A stretch of DNA of 64,000 nt, taken from NCBI GenBank assembly GCA_944472155.2, contig OX235279.1, positions 135,876,920-135,940,919 of the forward strand, given 5' to 3'. Shown piece after piece: positions 13,083 through 23,037 of this stretch. Origin of the DNA: Trichobilharzia szidati. Lineage: Eukaryota > Platyhelminthes > Trematoda > Strigeidida > Schistosomatidae. Every line of letters begins with the position of its first letter. Position 1 is the stretch's first letter. Made by a program: the position numbers and the translations under genes. The notes beneath the pieces are model-generated. The model was not told the origin of the DNA. It searched no databases and was given only the letters and a program-made list of their open reading frames with translations.

Positions 13083-14930
13083 CTAAACTTTAGGGTTGAG
13101 GTAGCTCCGCATATACCCACTGGAATCTTTTCTAGTGTGGATGGAGTTGAAGTAGAAGTTTGATTGACATTCTAGTCTCTGTTCAAAGATGACATGTAGT
13201 GTTTGGGTTTGATACGCGTGTGATCCGTTTTTCCTGAATTTAACCTGTTTTAGGCCAGTTCTTGCATATGCTTGTGTATTCATCTTTGTCAATTTTGCTA
13301 TCTTTAACCCAGTGTGCAAATACTTTTTCTTCCATCCAAGTTTTCTGTAGCAGTAATATTATCGAATTCGATAAGGTCTCTGGGTCTGTTTTCGGTGCTT
13401 AGCTTTTTGGAGGGATTCTGTTTGCTCCCGCTGCTTTCCTAGTTTTTACTAATTTTATAGTCTTAAAGAATATTTTTTTAGTTAGCATTTTGGTGTTCTT
13501 TGAAAGTTCTTTGTCAGCCGTTGGCATTTGTCGAAAAGTCATGGATGACGTTCAGTTCAACTGTCCTTTTAAGTGGTTAGTCCACTTCTTCCTCTGTTTC
13601 ACTTCTCTGATATCTGTTTCATTGACTGTCTTTGGCCTCTTCTGTACTGATATCTTCTCAGATAGCGACCCGATGATTTGACACAATGTTTTGCTTCCGT
13701 TGCCAGCATATCATTGAACAGCTTTTTGTCTTTCTTAGCATTTCTTCACTCCTCTATTCAGTGAGTTGTAGACTGTACCCTATTTTTCATCTCTTTCCTC
13801 ATCTCTGCACTAATTTATTTTATCCTTCCCCATCCTTCTCTCTGTCAGTTTCCAGTTGTCTCTATTGAGCCATTCGTTGTCCTATCTCTTCTTAGGTTTC
13901 TTCTCCTACCCTGTTCAGAGACTTCCAGTGTTCTTCTATGAAGGTTTCTTCGGTGATTTCACTAAATGTCTCTAAATGTTTTACTGATGACAAGAGCAAA
14001 GGTATCCTATACTTCTTCGTTCTCCACTGTTCGAATTTAGAACATATGTTGTGGTCTTTCACCAGCTTCTTTCTTCTGAAGGTTCACTTCACTATATAGT
14101 GATTTCAGAGTATATCTACTCCTATTGTTCACCTTGTATTCCCTTTCTTGAGATTGAGATGGAGTCTATTTGATTATTGTTATCTCCTTATGGTGAAACT
14201 AACGTCACCTAGTCAATAACCTTGTGCATTTACACGCTAATCTCAATTACCAAGTCATTCAAAGTTCAGAAATATGCAAAATGTACTCTGCTGTCAGTCA
14301 TTCCACCGACCTAATAATGAGTCCCCTTTCTGTTATCTATTCCCATCTTGACATTCACATCACCGATTAGAATTTCGATGTTGCCGTCTAGCAGGGTAAT
14401 TGTCCATCACTCCTTTTTAGTTGTCTGTAGAAGCCCTCTTTCTTTTCCACAGGATCTGTGTTGTTTGCAAGAGAGAAGTATTGGATAATTGTAACTTTCC
14501 TCTCATTTGAGTTGAATCTTTCTGTTTTTATATTTGAGGAGACTGGTTACCACAGCATGAGAATGTATGTAGATGCTGGTGACACCACAGTAACCACACA
14601 CTAACTGTGCTCGTAGTTATCTGGAAGATGAGAGTAGACTGTTAACCCTTCAGTTAATTATTTGGAGATTTGACTTCCATTCCATTTGATTTCACAGATT
14701 CATAACACTTATATACCATATCTTCTCACTTCTTGTTCAAAATGAGTAGTCTTGCCAACCCAAAGCATGGTGTGTGTGTCCTTCCGATTTCAGAGAAGAA
14801 TCAGTCTTTTTATGTGCTCTGAAGTTTCAGCAGCTATGCGATTGTCATTCTTACACCCTCTGTTGCCCACTGAGGATGGCCACGTAAACGTAACCATGTT
14901 ATCTGCTACTTTACTATCACAACAATTACT
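13083..14930 (-). pseudogene. RTE-type LINE relic, endonuclease to RT core
   Basis: On the minus strand several parts of the RTE polyprotein are found in order. The APE-type endonuclease gives DGNIEILIGDVNVKMG (near 14390-14340), equivalent to GDIKILMGDMNAKLG in the intact copy. Next come the basic linker before the RT (about 13960-13500), an APGPDG-like RT start (about 13440-13340) and the RT motif A region (13319-13083) with TLHVIFEQRLECQS. Numerous stops and frameshifts make it an old relic with no coding capacity. It is much more diverged from the 27394-30736 copy than a recent duplicate would be, and probably belongs to another subfamily. Confidence 0.7.
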
Positions 14931-17520
14931 TTGCTTGAACATCATCTTTCGCAAAAATAATACAAGTTGAGAGAAACAGATCTGAGAGAATGTTTAGAAA
15001 GTTATTCATGTGACTTCAACGAAACAGAATTTTTTGACTTACAGTATAGATCTATTTTCCACAAGTGAGAGAATAATTTAGCCATGAACGCGTTAAAAGA
15101 AAAGTGTAAACTAATCACAGTAATAGTATCACAAAGTAGGAAAAAGTACATTAGGAGCGGAATACTGTGATGATTATATTTTTCACTCCATTTTCACAAT
15201 AAAACTCAGTTTACTAGTATTCTTATGTAGAATATTTTTAGCTGTCTCTTCACGTTGGTAACTTTCGTGAATTATAAATTAGGGATTTGAATCCATTCCA
15301 TATACAAGCTGTGCTGATATATATAACTGTAGACAAATAAAGTAGTTCACTGTTTATTACGTATTTTATATAAAAGATTATCTCGTTAAGCCTAAGTACA
15401 TATAAACATTCCGTTTTCAGTTCTGATTTTATTTTAGGCAAATTTAACTCATTTCTAAAAGGAGAGGAAATTCCTCTAATTTACTTTTTTTGTGGGTTAT
15501 TCAAGAGTTTTTCTAAACAGAGATAGAAAGCTGTTTATAAAAACTATGATAAACTTAGATTACAAGATTTATCGAAAAATTGGTTTTGCGATACAATTCA
15601 CTGCTTTGTTTAGAAATAGTCTTAGCTTTTAATTGACCACAACTTCACCGCTGCGCTAACAGTTATACTTTTGTTAACTCTCTTTTTGTTTGACTGTCTT
15701 AATTCCTTCTTTTAAAGCAGATATCAAACTCTCAAGATGAACGTTAAACGCTTTGCTTTTATTCAAAACTGTCTCTGATGTTTTAGACAGGGAAAAGATT
15801 ATTCCTAGCCAAGAAACGACTGACATTTTTCGGTGGTCGGAGTAAGAAAGGAAAATTTCCGTGAAAAATGAAAACATGCCTTACCTGAAATTTTTGTGAA
15901 CAAGGTGGTGAATATACAAAAGCATCTTAATAGTAGCTTAATATAGTACTGGTGAGTGTGATTAAATCAGCTATCAGGCATCCTGAAAAACATAATGGAG
16001 ATGTTAACTTGGATTCTGCCATTTATATGAACTTCAAGTGTAAGCGCTTTTATTCACTTCTTTGTAGTTTGTTCAATACAGCTTTCTATGCAGTGGTTGC
16101 TGAAATATGTCTGAGTGATTGAATCTAATGAAATTACACTACATTACGAATGTTCAGTCTTCTTTAATAACGCCTTGTAAGAACAAATGAACCTAATAGT
16201 AATGCATTCTTCAGTCATACTTATGCTTAAGTATCTGTTAACATCTCTGTTAAAACTGAGATAACTGAGCCTTCATTGAACCTATTTGAAAAATATTTCG
16301 GCTATAAATGACGCCTACTGATTGAAGAATTCCTTACTTATCGCTTTATCCTGGTTCATTATATTGGTACAGCATATCCAGTCAACATCCAAAGAGCTTT
16401 TGAATGTATTTATAGCATCAGCATCAACCGTTCTCAGATTCCTTAGGTGTGACTTCTGCGTATAGCAGAGGCAATCAGAATTCATGTGCATAAGCCAAAT
16501 ATGTGTCCGTAAGATCTTCGCACACACACACACATTCATTTCCACGCCTGTCTACATAATCTATACGGAGTATTACGAATAACCTGTAAACCTATCCTTC
16601 TATATAAGGATACTTACGTTATCATTCAGCTTACTCTATTTTATTATTGTTTCAGCTATTTCAATCGACCTCTACGTGTCTAAGTTTTCCTGCATAACTG
16701 CTGATTAATTCGTTCACTAATTCTTCAGAATTATCATCACGTTACTTCCTTTCGATTACATAATAATCGATTACTAACTTATAGAGATTACCTGCATAAT
16801 TATATAAAACAGTAATACTCTTTAACTATCGTCCTGATTTAGTGTTCATATCGTCATCTCACAGATATAATTTCGATGTATTGTCTTTAAAGATGTATAT
16901 ACTGGTGTCGAATATATTGAAAAGGAGAATATTTAAAATTTGTCTTTCCATTAGATATACATTATGCGTCACACGGTATGCTGCAAATCTGTTTCGTTAA
17001 TATTTGAATTATCAGAAGCATTATATATAAGTTAGAAGGACGTTGATAGGTGAACTGGCGATTATCTAGATTATGAAAAGCCTAATGGAATACTTAGTTC
17101 TTGTCTGGCACCGCCATCATGAATTCCATTAAACTTCTGTATATATCATACCCGTTGCATAAACTTTATTCATGCGTGCTTATTTCATTTTCATAAGTTA
17201 TCATGACTTTTGACATCTGCTTTGAAGAATTATTTGCTTTAGAAATAGTGATGTTGCATTTCTAAAAAAATTAGCAAGAACATGAGTCGTAGCAGATTAA
17301 ATTGGATTCATTTTGTGCTGTCAGTTTTTGGTGGGTGCCTACAGCTGACAGTATTTATCACGTCATATGTATCCGGAGAACAAAATGCTGGCCTTAACTG
17401 GGGTATATTGATTATTTGCTGAAGAGCCGTAAAATCCGAATGCATAGGCGTTTTAAAGTAATTCAGAATAATTAACAAATAAAATGTGCAATGAAGAAGA
17501 TTTGTAGCTGAGGTGGATGA
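14931..17520. other. AT-rich stretch, one weak exon candidate
   Basis: Nothing was recognised except the open frame at 15674-15877 on the minus strand and a short CA run near 16522-16537. Confidence 0.4.
15674..15877 (-). CDS. Possible terminal exon, unknown protein
   Basis: I do not recognise this sequence. The frame encodes up to 67 residues and ends TAA. Its C-terminal part, roughly HLESLISALKEGIKTVKQ, looks like a charged amphipathic helix with ordinary codon use. A pyrimidine-rich tract ending CATCAG (exon would start at 15774) could be a splice acceptor. A strong donor-like CAG/GTAAGG lies on the same strand at about 15892-15884. These signals suggest the last exon of an intron-containing minus-strand gene whose other exons I cannot identify. 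A chance open frame is an equally serious alternative. Confidence 0.25.
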   Translation of the reverse strand: MFSFFTEIFLSYSDHRKMSVVSWLGIIFSLSKTSETVLNKSKAFNVHLESLISALKEGIKTVKQKES

Positions 17521-17534
17521 TATTGAATTAGTGG

Positions 17535-17781
17535 TGTTCTCTAAGGTGATTGATTTAGTTGCGGAGCTTCCGTTATCCTTCTAGACAACATCTTCAGTGC
17601 AGGTTTCAGTATAAAATGAACTCATTTAAATTCCCCTTTGAATGATGTAATTGTATCTCCTGGCAACTACTGTCGTGACTGGTTGTTAGTTTACGTCTTT
17701 ATTGATTATTTTTATTGACTTGGAATTCGAGCTTTCTTGTCATGTGATTTACTCTTAATTAGCTGGTAAATTTGGTCTATA
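17535..17781 (-). repeat. Left inverted arm of the PLE
   Basis: This is the reverse complement of 18079-18325 with four mismatches. It includes a minus-strand hammerhead-like CTGAAGA box at 17597-17591. Confidence 0.85.
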
Positions 17782-17971
17782 TTGTGCAAACCAATCTTAA
17801 TCCAACAGAAAAAGAAGGTAAAATTAACCATTTACAAAATAAACTTTAGGAACTGCAATAAACATTATATCGATCAGTGTGTATTCCTTTCGAATCCTAA
17901 ACCAAGAACAATAAGTGGCTGTAAAAAGACATGATATATATTCTTTTGTATCAATCCATATGGATAATTAG

Positions 17972-18154
17972 GGACACCAGTTTGATTGGGATAATGTAGA
18001 AATTTTGAGTAGGGGAAACACCAGTGAATTCCTAGAAGCCTGGTACTCTAGTGAATTAGTAATTAACAAACACATTGTTATAGACCAAATTTACCAGCTA
18101 ATTAAGAGTAAATCACATGACAAGAAAGCTCGAATTCCAAGTCAATTAAAATAA
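17972..18154 (+). pseudogene. PLE endonuclease C-terminal fragment
   Basis: Sixty codons are open from 17972 to TAA at 18152-18154, preceded directly by an in-frame TAG (17969-17971). The start GHQFDWDNVEIL and the later EFLEAWYSSE are the conserved stretches that close the GIY-YIG endonuclease of Penelope-type proteins. The RT and the GIY-YIG core are absent. From about 18079 the coding sequence lies inside the right inverted arm, so the left arm carries an inverted duplicate of the last codons. Confidence 0.7.
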
Positions 18155-18325
18155 TCAATAAAGACGTAAACTAACAACCAGTCACTACAGTAGTTGCCAG
18201 GAGATACAATTACATCATTCAAAGGGGAATTTAAATGAGTTCATTTTATACTGAAACCTGCACTGAAGATGTTGTCTAGAAGGATGACGGAAGCTCCGCA
18301 ACTAAATCAATCAGCTTAGAGAACA
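18079..18325 (+). repeat. Right inverted arm of the PLE
   Basis: This is the inverted partner of 17535-17781. It contains the end of the coding fragment, its stop codon and the hammerhead-like block at 18263-18292. Confidence 0.85.
18263..18292 (+). ncRNA. Hammerhead-like block in PLE terminal repeat
   Basis: The core box CTGAAGA (18263-18269) fits CUGANGA. After one T, GTTGTC (18271-18276) can pair with GATGAC (18283-18288) as a six-pair stem II with two G-U pairs and the loop TAGAAG. The next box is GGAA (18289-18292) where GAAA is required, so this copy is probably inactive. GCTCCGC follows. Confidence 0.4.
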
Positions 18326-18339
18326 AAACTAATTCGAAT

Positions 18340-18859
18340 AAAATGTGTCTTGTCTTTTCAGGTTTCTGTCGAAATCGTCTTTGAATCCTAAGTTATGCCT
18401 TCAGAAGAAGTCAATTAACACCATTCAGTCACCAGGATAACTTAGATCTCAACTACCAAGAAATCTCTCACTGACCTACTCAAAGTTCATACTGCAATTC
18501 TCCAGAAATTCTGCTATTAGAAATTCCTTTTTAATAAAATATACATGTAAAATCTTAAAAAAACCTATCAGTTGGACCACTTTAAAAAAACTTTGAATAC
18601 TAAGTCACTAATAATTTCTTGCAAATAAAATGAAGTATGATATACATTTTATTATAGCAACGTAACATATATTGTTTGTTGCATGAAGCCGGGTAGAAGA
18701 GACAAAATAAAATGGGTCTATTTCACTCTGTTCAAGTGTTTACTTTTTATAAACTTATTACGGGAAATATGCGCATGTCTTAAGTGCCTTAACCACTAAC
18801 TGTTGTGGTGCTCGAGAACATATCCCACTATAGCTAAGTAAAGGTATAGTTAAAACTAT
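18340..18859. other. AT-rich spacer between two PLE relics
   Basis: No gene or shared repeat was recognised. Confidence 0.35.
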
Positions 18860-19310
18860 TAACAGCTCGATATTAGATCATCTGGTGCAAACCGGTCACA
18901 AAGCCAGCGTACAAGAATCCTTCTCTATAATATACCGGGTGCCTAACAAATTACCAAAATCATCGAAGCACCGCATGCTCCAAACAGTAGAGGCTATTGC
19001 AATTCGCCTCAAACAACCAGTGCTCTGTGTTCAAAAGAAACAAGTCCAGCCCCTACTACTGCCCTGGCCCTCACTAGAAACTATAAACTTATGAATTTGT
19101 AATATTATCTTTCCTAATTCTTCTGACATTCAGCTTATTTTATGTTGATGCTATTCAGCTGTAATCCATCAATATTATTGATTCGATGTTATTTAAACAT
19201 TAATGTCGTTCATAAGACTAATTCATTCACTATAATGTTTATATAATTGTAGAGCCTGATGATGAAGTTATCGAAAAGAGTACTCTTTGTTCAGTATCCA
19301 TTCTTTTGGG
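18860..19310 (+). mobile_element. Penelope-like element relic, coding tail and 3' end
   Basis: The frame around 18866-19094 gives the C-terminal signature of a PLE endonuclease: SFSIIYRVPNKLPKS, then TVEAIAIRLKQPVLCVQKKQ. This aligns with FKVIYRIQGNLAKS and AEAMAIHLLNPELYIQKK in the copy at 58065-58673. The stop lies at 19092-19094. About 160 bp further on is a hammerhead-like block (19252-19292). The RT and the GIY-YIG core are missing, so this is a 5'-truncated copy. Confidence 0.7.
19252..19292 (+). ncRNA. Hammerhead-like block at PLE 3' end
   Basis: GAGC (19252-19255) can pair with GTTC (19289-19292) as stem I. The core CTGATGA (19256-19262) is canonical and GAAA is at 19273-19276. AGAG/CTCT around TA forms stem III, and the cleavage base would be T at 19288. 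The weak point is stem II, where TGAAGTTATC pairs by at most two bases and starts with an unpaired T. Comparable blocks occur at 27142-27185, 42079-42109 and in the arms of 57592-58993. Confidence 0.45.
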
Positions 19311-20014
19311 AAAAAATACTTTGATGCAATCAGCACTCCACAGAACACTGAACTTCCATTTACAGAAGTTATGCAATCATCCGAGGCTTACATTCAGAGC
19401 ATGAGTATGATCGGACTAAAGCAAATAAATATTTGGTACTTTTTATAATCCGAAATTTTAACTATTCTTGTGAACAATATATACACTGGGGTTAGCCGAC
19501 AAAAAGACTGCTTGCTTTAGCCTTATACTGTGAAACTATCTTTTCCTATTTATTCAGTACCACTTAATGATTAACCGGTATTAAATATTGTAGGTAGGAT
19601 ATTTTTACTAACATGCGAATGAAAATTGCTCAGAAAAAAATTTTGACCGAAATTCGACTGTGATTTGGCTCTTCTTATAGACCAGCTGATGAAATGTGGA
19701 TCTAAACACACAATTAAAAGGTAGAAATGGATAGAATAAATTAATTTTACAAGAATAACACGTAATTAAAGATGAAGTGGTCAAAATAAAATTAAGATAA
19801 TTTGGACAATTATAATGTAATTTTACAAGAATAACACATGATTAAGAAAGAAGTCAAAATAAAAATAAAAATAATTTGGACAATTATAATTTAATAGGGG
19901 GAGGGGGGCGACGTAGTCCTGTCTTGTAACGATGGCCACGGTAAGCAAAGTGGCTGTACAAATTTCTTCTGTACACATAGGCTTGGTTTCTTCTGGTTTA
20001 CCAGCATAATGAAC
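19311..20014. other. AT-rich spacer
   Basis: Nothing was recognised apart from a short local duplication of a TTTTACAAGAATAACAC-type unit (about 19745-19762 and 19820-19838). Confidence 0.4.
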
Positions 20015-20380
20015 ATCAAATAGCCGGTCAGAAAGAATTAATAACAAGAAACTCTGGCTGCGAAAAACCAACCACCAGCCGATTGCTCGAGATGTGTGTA
20101 GGAGAAAATGCAAATGGATCAAGTAAACGTTGAGGCGGCCGTCGAATGACATGGCTCCCAATGCAGGCTATCGGTTGAATGGAGTCCCAATGAGAAGCGA
20201 CGAGTGTGTCGTCACTGCGAGGGTGACATGGGGGAAATCGTGCGGAGGGGAGATGAGAGATTATGGGCGATCGTGGACCTAGATGAAGTGGATGGCAGAA
20301 AATAGAACAAAGTGGAGATGTGTTGTTGAAGCCCTATGTTCCACTGGGAACCCGAGGGAATGATAATACTGCAGAATGGT
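20015..20380 (+). pseudogene. RTE-type LINE relic, 3' end
   Basis: This plus-strand segment follows the last 330 bp of the intact LINE (about 30400-30736). It has the GCCGGTCAGAAAGAATTAAT stretch, an AAATGGATCAAGTAAACG stretch matching the GHTLR-coding part, GAAGCGACGAG, then a tail ending GAAGCCCTATGTTCCACTGG. It carries frameshifts. Its tail is closer to the chimeric SINEs than is the tail of the intact LINE, so it may represent the RTE subfamily that those SINEs exploited. Confidence 0.7.
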
Positions 20381-21464
20381 GTGAGTGGTTTTCAACTATT
20401 TATATCAAGCAGTAATACATACCATCACATCTGAATCACTATATTGTAAACTTCTAGTTGTAATGTTAGTGAGTCTTCAATCCACTGTTTGGTCTTAATC
20501 ATCATAACTTTATTCATCTTTTGAGCACTACTGATTGCTAGTGTGAAGCAGTATGAATGTGGAGATTTTGAAATTATACTTTGGACAACTTGTATACTTC
20601 TTTAAAAAATTTTCTAATGAGATTTCATCTAATCTTAATCCGTTCTGCTTCAATAATTTTGATTACAGGTAAGAAAGGAAAACATTATGTTTAGCATTTA
20701 TAGTCCACTAGGATAGTTCATCAATTTTTATTAAGTTGACGATTTAAGTATACACTTTTGTTATGGTTGAGAAGTTCCACTCTAGTAAATCTACAACAAG
20801 CATTCTCTGATTAACAATTTTGTTTTTGTCGGTGAGTAGCTATGACCCAGAATCTAGAAGGCGAATAGAACACACTTAACTTTTAATTTTCTGAGAAGTA
20901 GAAATATATATATACTTTGGTCGGGTCTTCATCTTTATCAGAATGAGTTTCTAGAAAAAATGATAGTAGACGTATAGAACTATTAACAAGATTAAGTTTC
21001 ATTTGTCCCACTCTAAGTCAATTTAGCGTACATCTTGTTTTCTTCGGTATCTTTGTACGCTTAAGAGTATATGAACAATAGATATGCGGTTACTGTTTTA
21101 GCTTGACAAATAACAGCGACAATGACCAAATGTTTAGTTTCCGGAAAGAATGTCTTCGTATTTCCGAAGCTGGTTTTTGTTCAACTAATTCTAGATTACG
21201 AGATATATACAACGCAGAAAGAAGCACTACCAGCTGAGTCTTACTTTCTTAAAAGATGAACGTTTATTTTTAATTGTCGTTAGTATCGTTTACATATTTT
21301 TTTAGGTCCAGTCCATTGATAATGTAAGGAAAAACACCACTGCATGAAAAAGCTTGACTTTCACGTCTTTAAACAGAATATTCCACTCTTTCATAACGCC
21401 TGAAATCATGGGAAATTCTATATTAGAGAATTTTATTTGATCTAAATTCAGTGATACAGTTATA

Positions 21465-21568
21465 ATAACTGGGTGACGTTTCAAACACAGTGCATAGCTC
21501 ATAATTATATCATGTCCCATTGATATGATTATGAGCAATAAATTGTGTTCGAAACGTCATCCAGTTAT
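21465..21568. repeat. Imperfect inverted repeat, 48-bp arms, 8-bp loop
   Basis: Arms 21465-21512 and 21521-21568 match at about 41 of 48 positions. The pair could form a long hairpin in RNA or cruciform DNA. No coding frame or element family was recognised. Confidence 0.75.
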
Positions 21569-22845
21569 CAATGCCTTATTACTCCGTGGTATATCGAATC
21601 AGCTTACCTCTTGTGAAATTCGATTCTACCACAGTGCGAAATTCTCCTCTTACACGAGCTCTGACTATATATATATATATATTTACAACTGTATTCTACA
21701 TTTTAGTCTGTTATTTTGTGAAATTATCCAAAGAACTTAACCTCCAGCCAGTTTAATCCGACTCCAAAATACACCGACAATGACTTTGGTCCAGACTTAT
21801 CCATAGCATCATAAAATATTTAAAATCTTGAAAGCTTTTACACTAGACCAGAAAATCTGCCAAAACATTTAGAACTCTGAAGGATATTTTGATAACTATT
21901 CATATATACATATGTGAACTTTAGTTACCATTGCATAGCTTTCCGAATAAATTATAAACAGTTATGTAGATAGAGTTATTTAACCCTGTAATGGTATTTT
22001 TAACTATCGCAATAAGCCTTCATTTTCCTATTCATTGATACAGAGTGGGTATATGATACCTTCTGTTATATGAGTGGATTCTAACTTGGAAATCGCGTTT
22101 GGTTTTCATTACAATAAGAATATTATAATTGAATGAGATTTTCTACTCGAAATATGGTTTTAAGAAACCGTACCAGTTTAAAAGGACTATAGTTTAATAA
22201 ATTCAGTGTACATTACAAATCAAACCAGAATCAAGCTACCTGTAATCCCATTCGTATGAACAATCCCAAGTCTTTGATTTGTGATGAAGTGATAAAGGTG
22301 ATATTCTGGTGAATTTATAAATTTTATACAGGAAATTCAGGAAATATGGGGAAATTGTGAAGCTAATCCGCTTCACCGATCATAAGTAAATACATACTTC
22401 GCAAAAATAATGACTAAGTTCACATTTTGACACCAAGCTTTTCGCAGCACTTGAGAACTCAGCATTGCAATCCTGATTATGTGGACTACTAAGTGAGATG
22501 TTAGGCCACACATTCACCGACTACCGAAATGGTCATCGTACACATTTTATGACTGGAAGCAGCCGGAAATCATGAATCGTTGAGTTTCAGTTCATTAGTT
22601 GAATCTTGAGGTTCATGTTTCACAATTCGACCTTCCCTCTGCTAAGCGCTGTTGGCAGTACGGATGTGTTGCTATTAAAACACTAAAAAACAGATGTAGA
22701 GATATTTCTTGGTTCACAGTAGTTATTTGAAGTAAACTGCAAAACATTTCCGTGATCTAATGATCAAACTCATATTCCAGTACAAAAAATTTCTAGCATT
22801 TTTCATGAATATTTAATTTACAATCAGGACTAAATAATTTTTACA

Positions 22846-22851
22846 TTTATT
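22846..22851 (-). terminator. Possible poly(A) signal of the GPCR gene
   Basis: On the minus strand this reads AATAAA, about 190 bases after the GPCR stop codon. In such AT-rich DNA the hexamer is common, so the assignment is tentative. Confidence 0.25.
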
Positions 22852-23037
22852 TCACATTTATAAAATTTGCTCATAAATAGTAACAAACGTATAATTGATA
22901 CAACAGTCTACTAATGAAAGTGAAATAATTACAGATGTATATAAAGTGTATTGGTTTAGTCTGGGCATCATAATTTAAAGTAGACTCAATATACTTACAA
23001 AATAAACAGTGGGATGTCTGAGCTTCTAAAGTCAGTT

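Larger units (their letters stand above)
17521..18339 (+). mobile_element. Penelope-like element relic with inverted terminal repeats
   Basis: The arms 17521-17781 and 18079-18339 are inverted copies; over the central 247 bp (17535-17781 against 18079-18325) I count four mismatches. The 297-bp centre carries the C-terminal coding tail of a PLE, which runs on into the right arm. Inverted terminal repeats around a 5'-truncated body are a known outcome of PLE integration. Each arm carries a hammerhead-like block, as reported for PLE terminal repeats. The high arm identity suggests either recent insertion or gene conversion. Confidence 0.75.
20381..22870. other. AT-rich stretch downstream of the GPCR gene
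   Basis: This holds one imperfect 48-bp inverted repeat (21465-21568) and a TA run near 21666-21681. No coding frame is supported. Confidence 0.4.

Noticed and set aside
19823..20161. 112-codon minus-strand open frame
   Set aside because: Largely antisense to the RTE relic at 20015-20380 with low-complexity ends.
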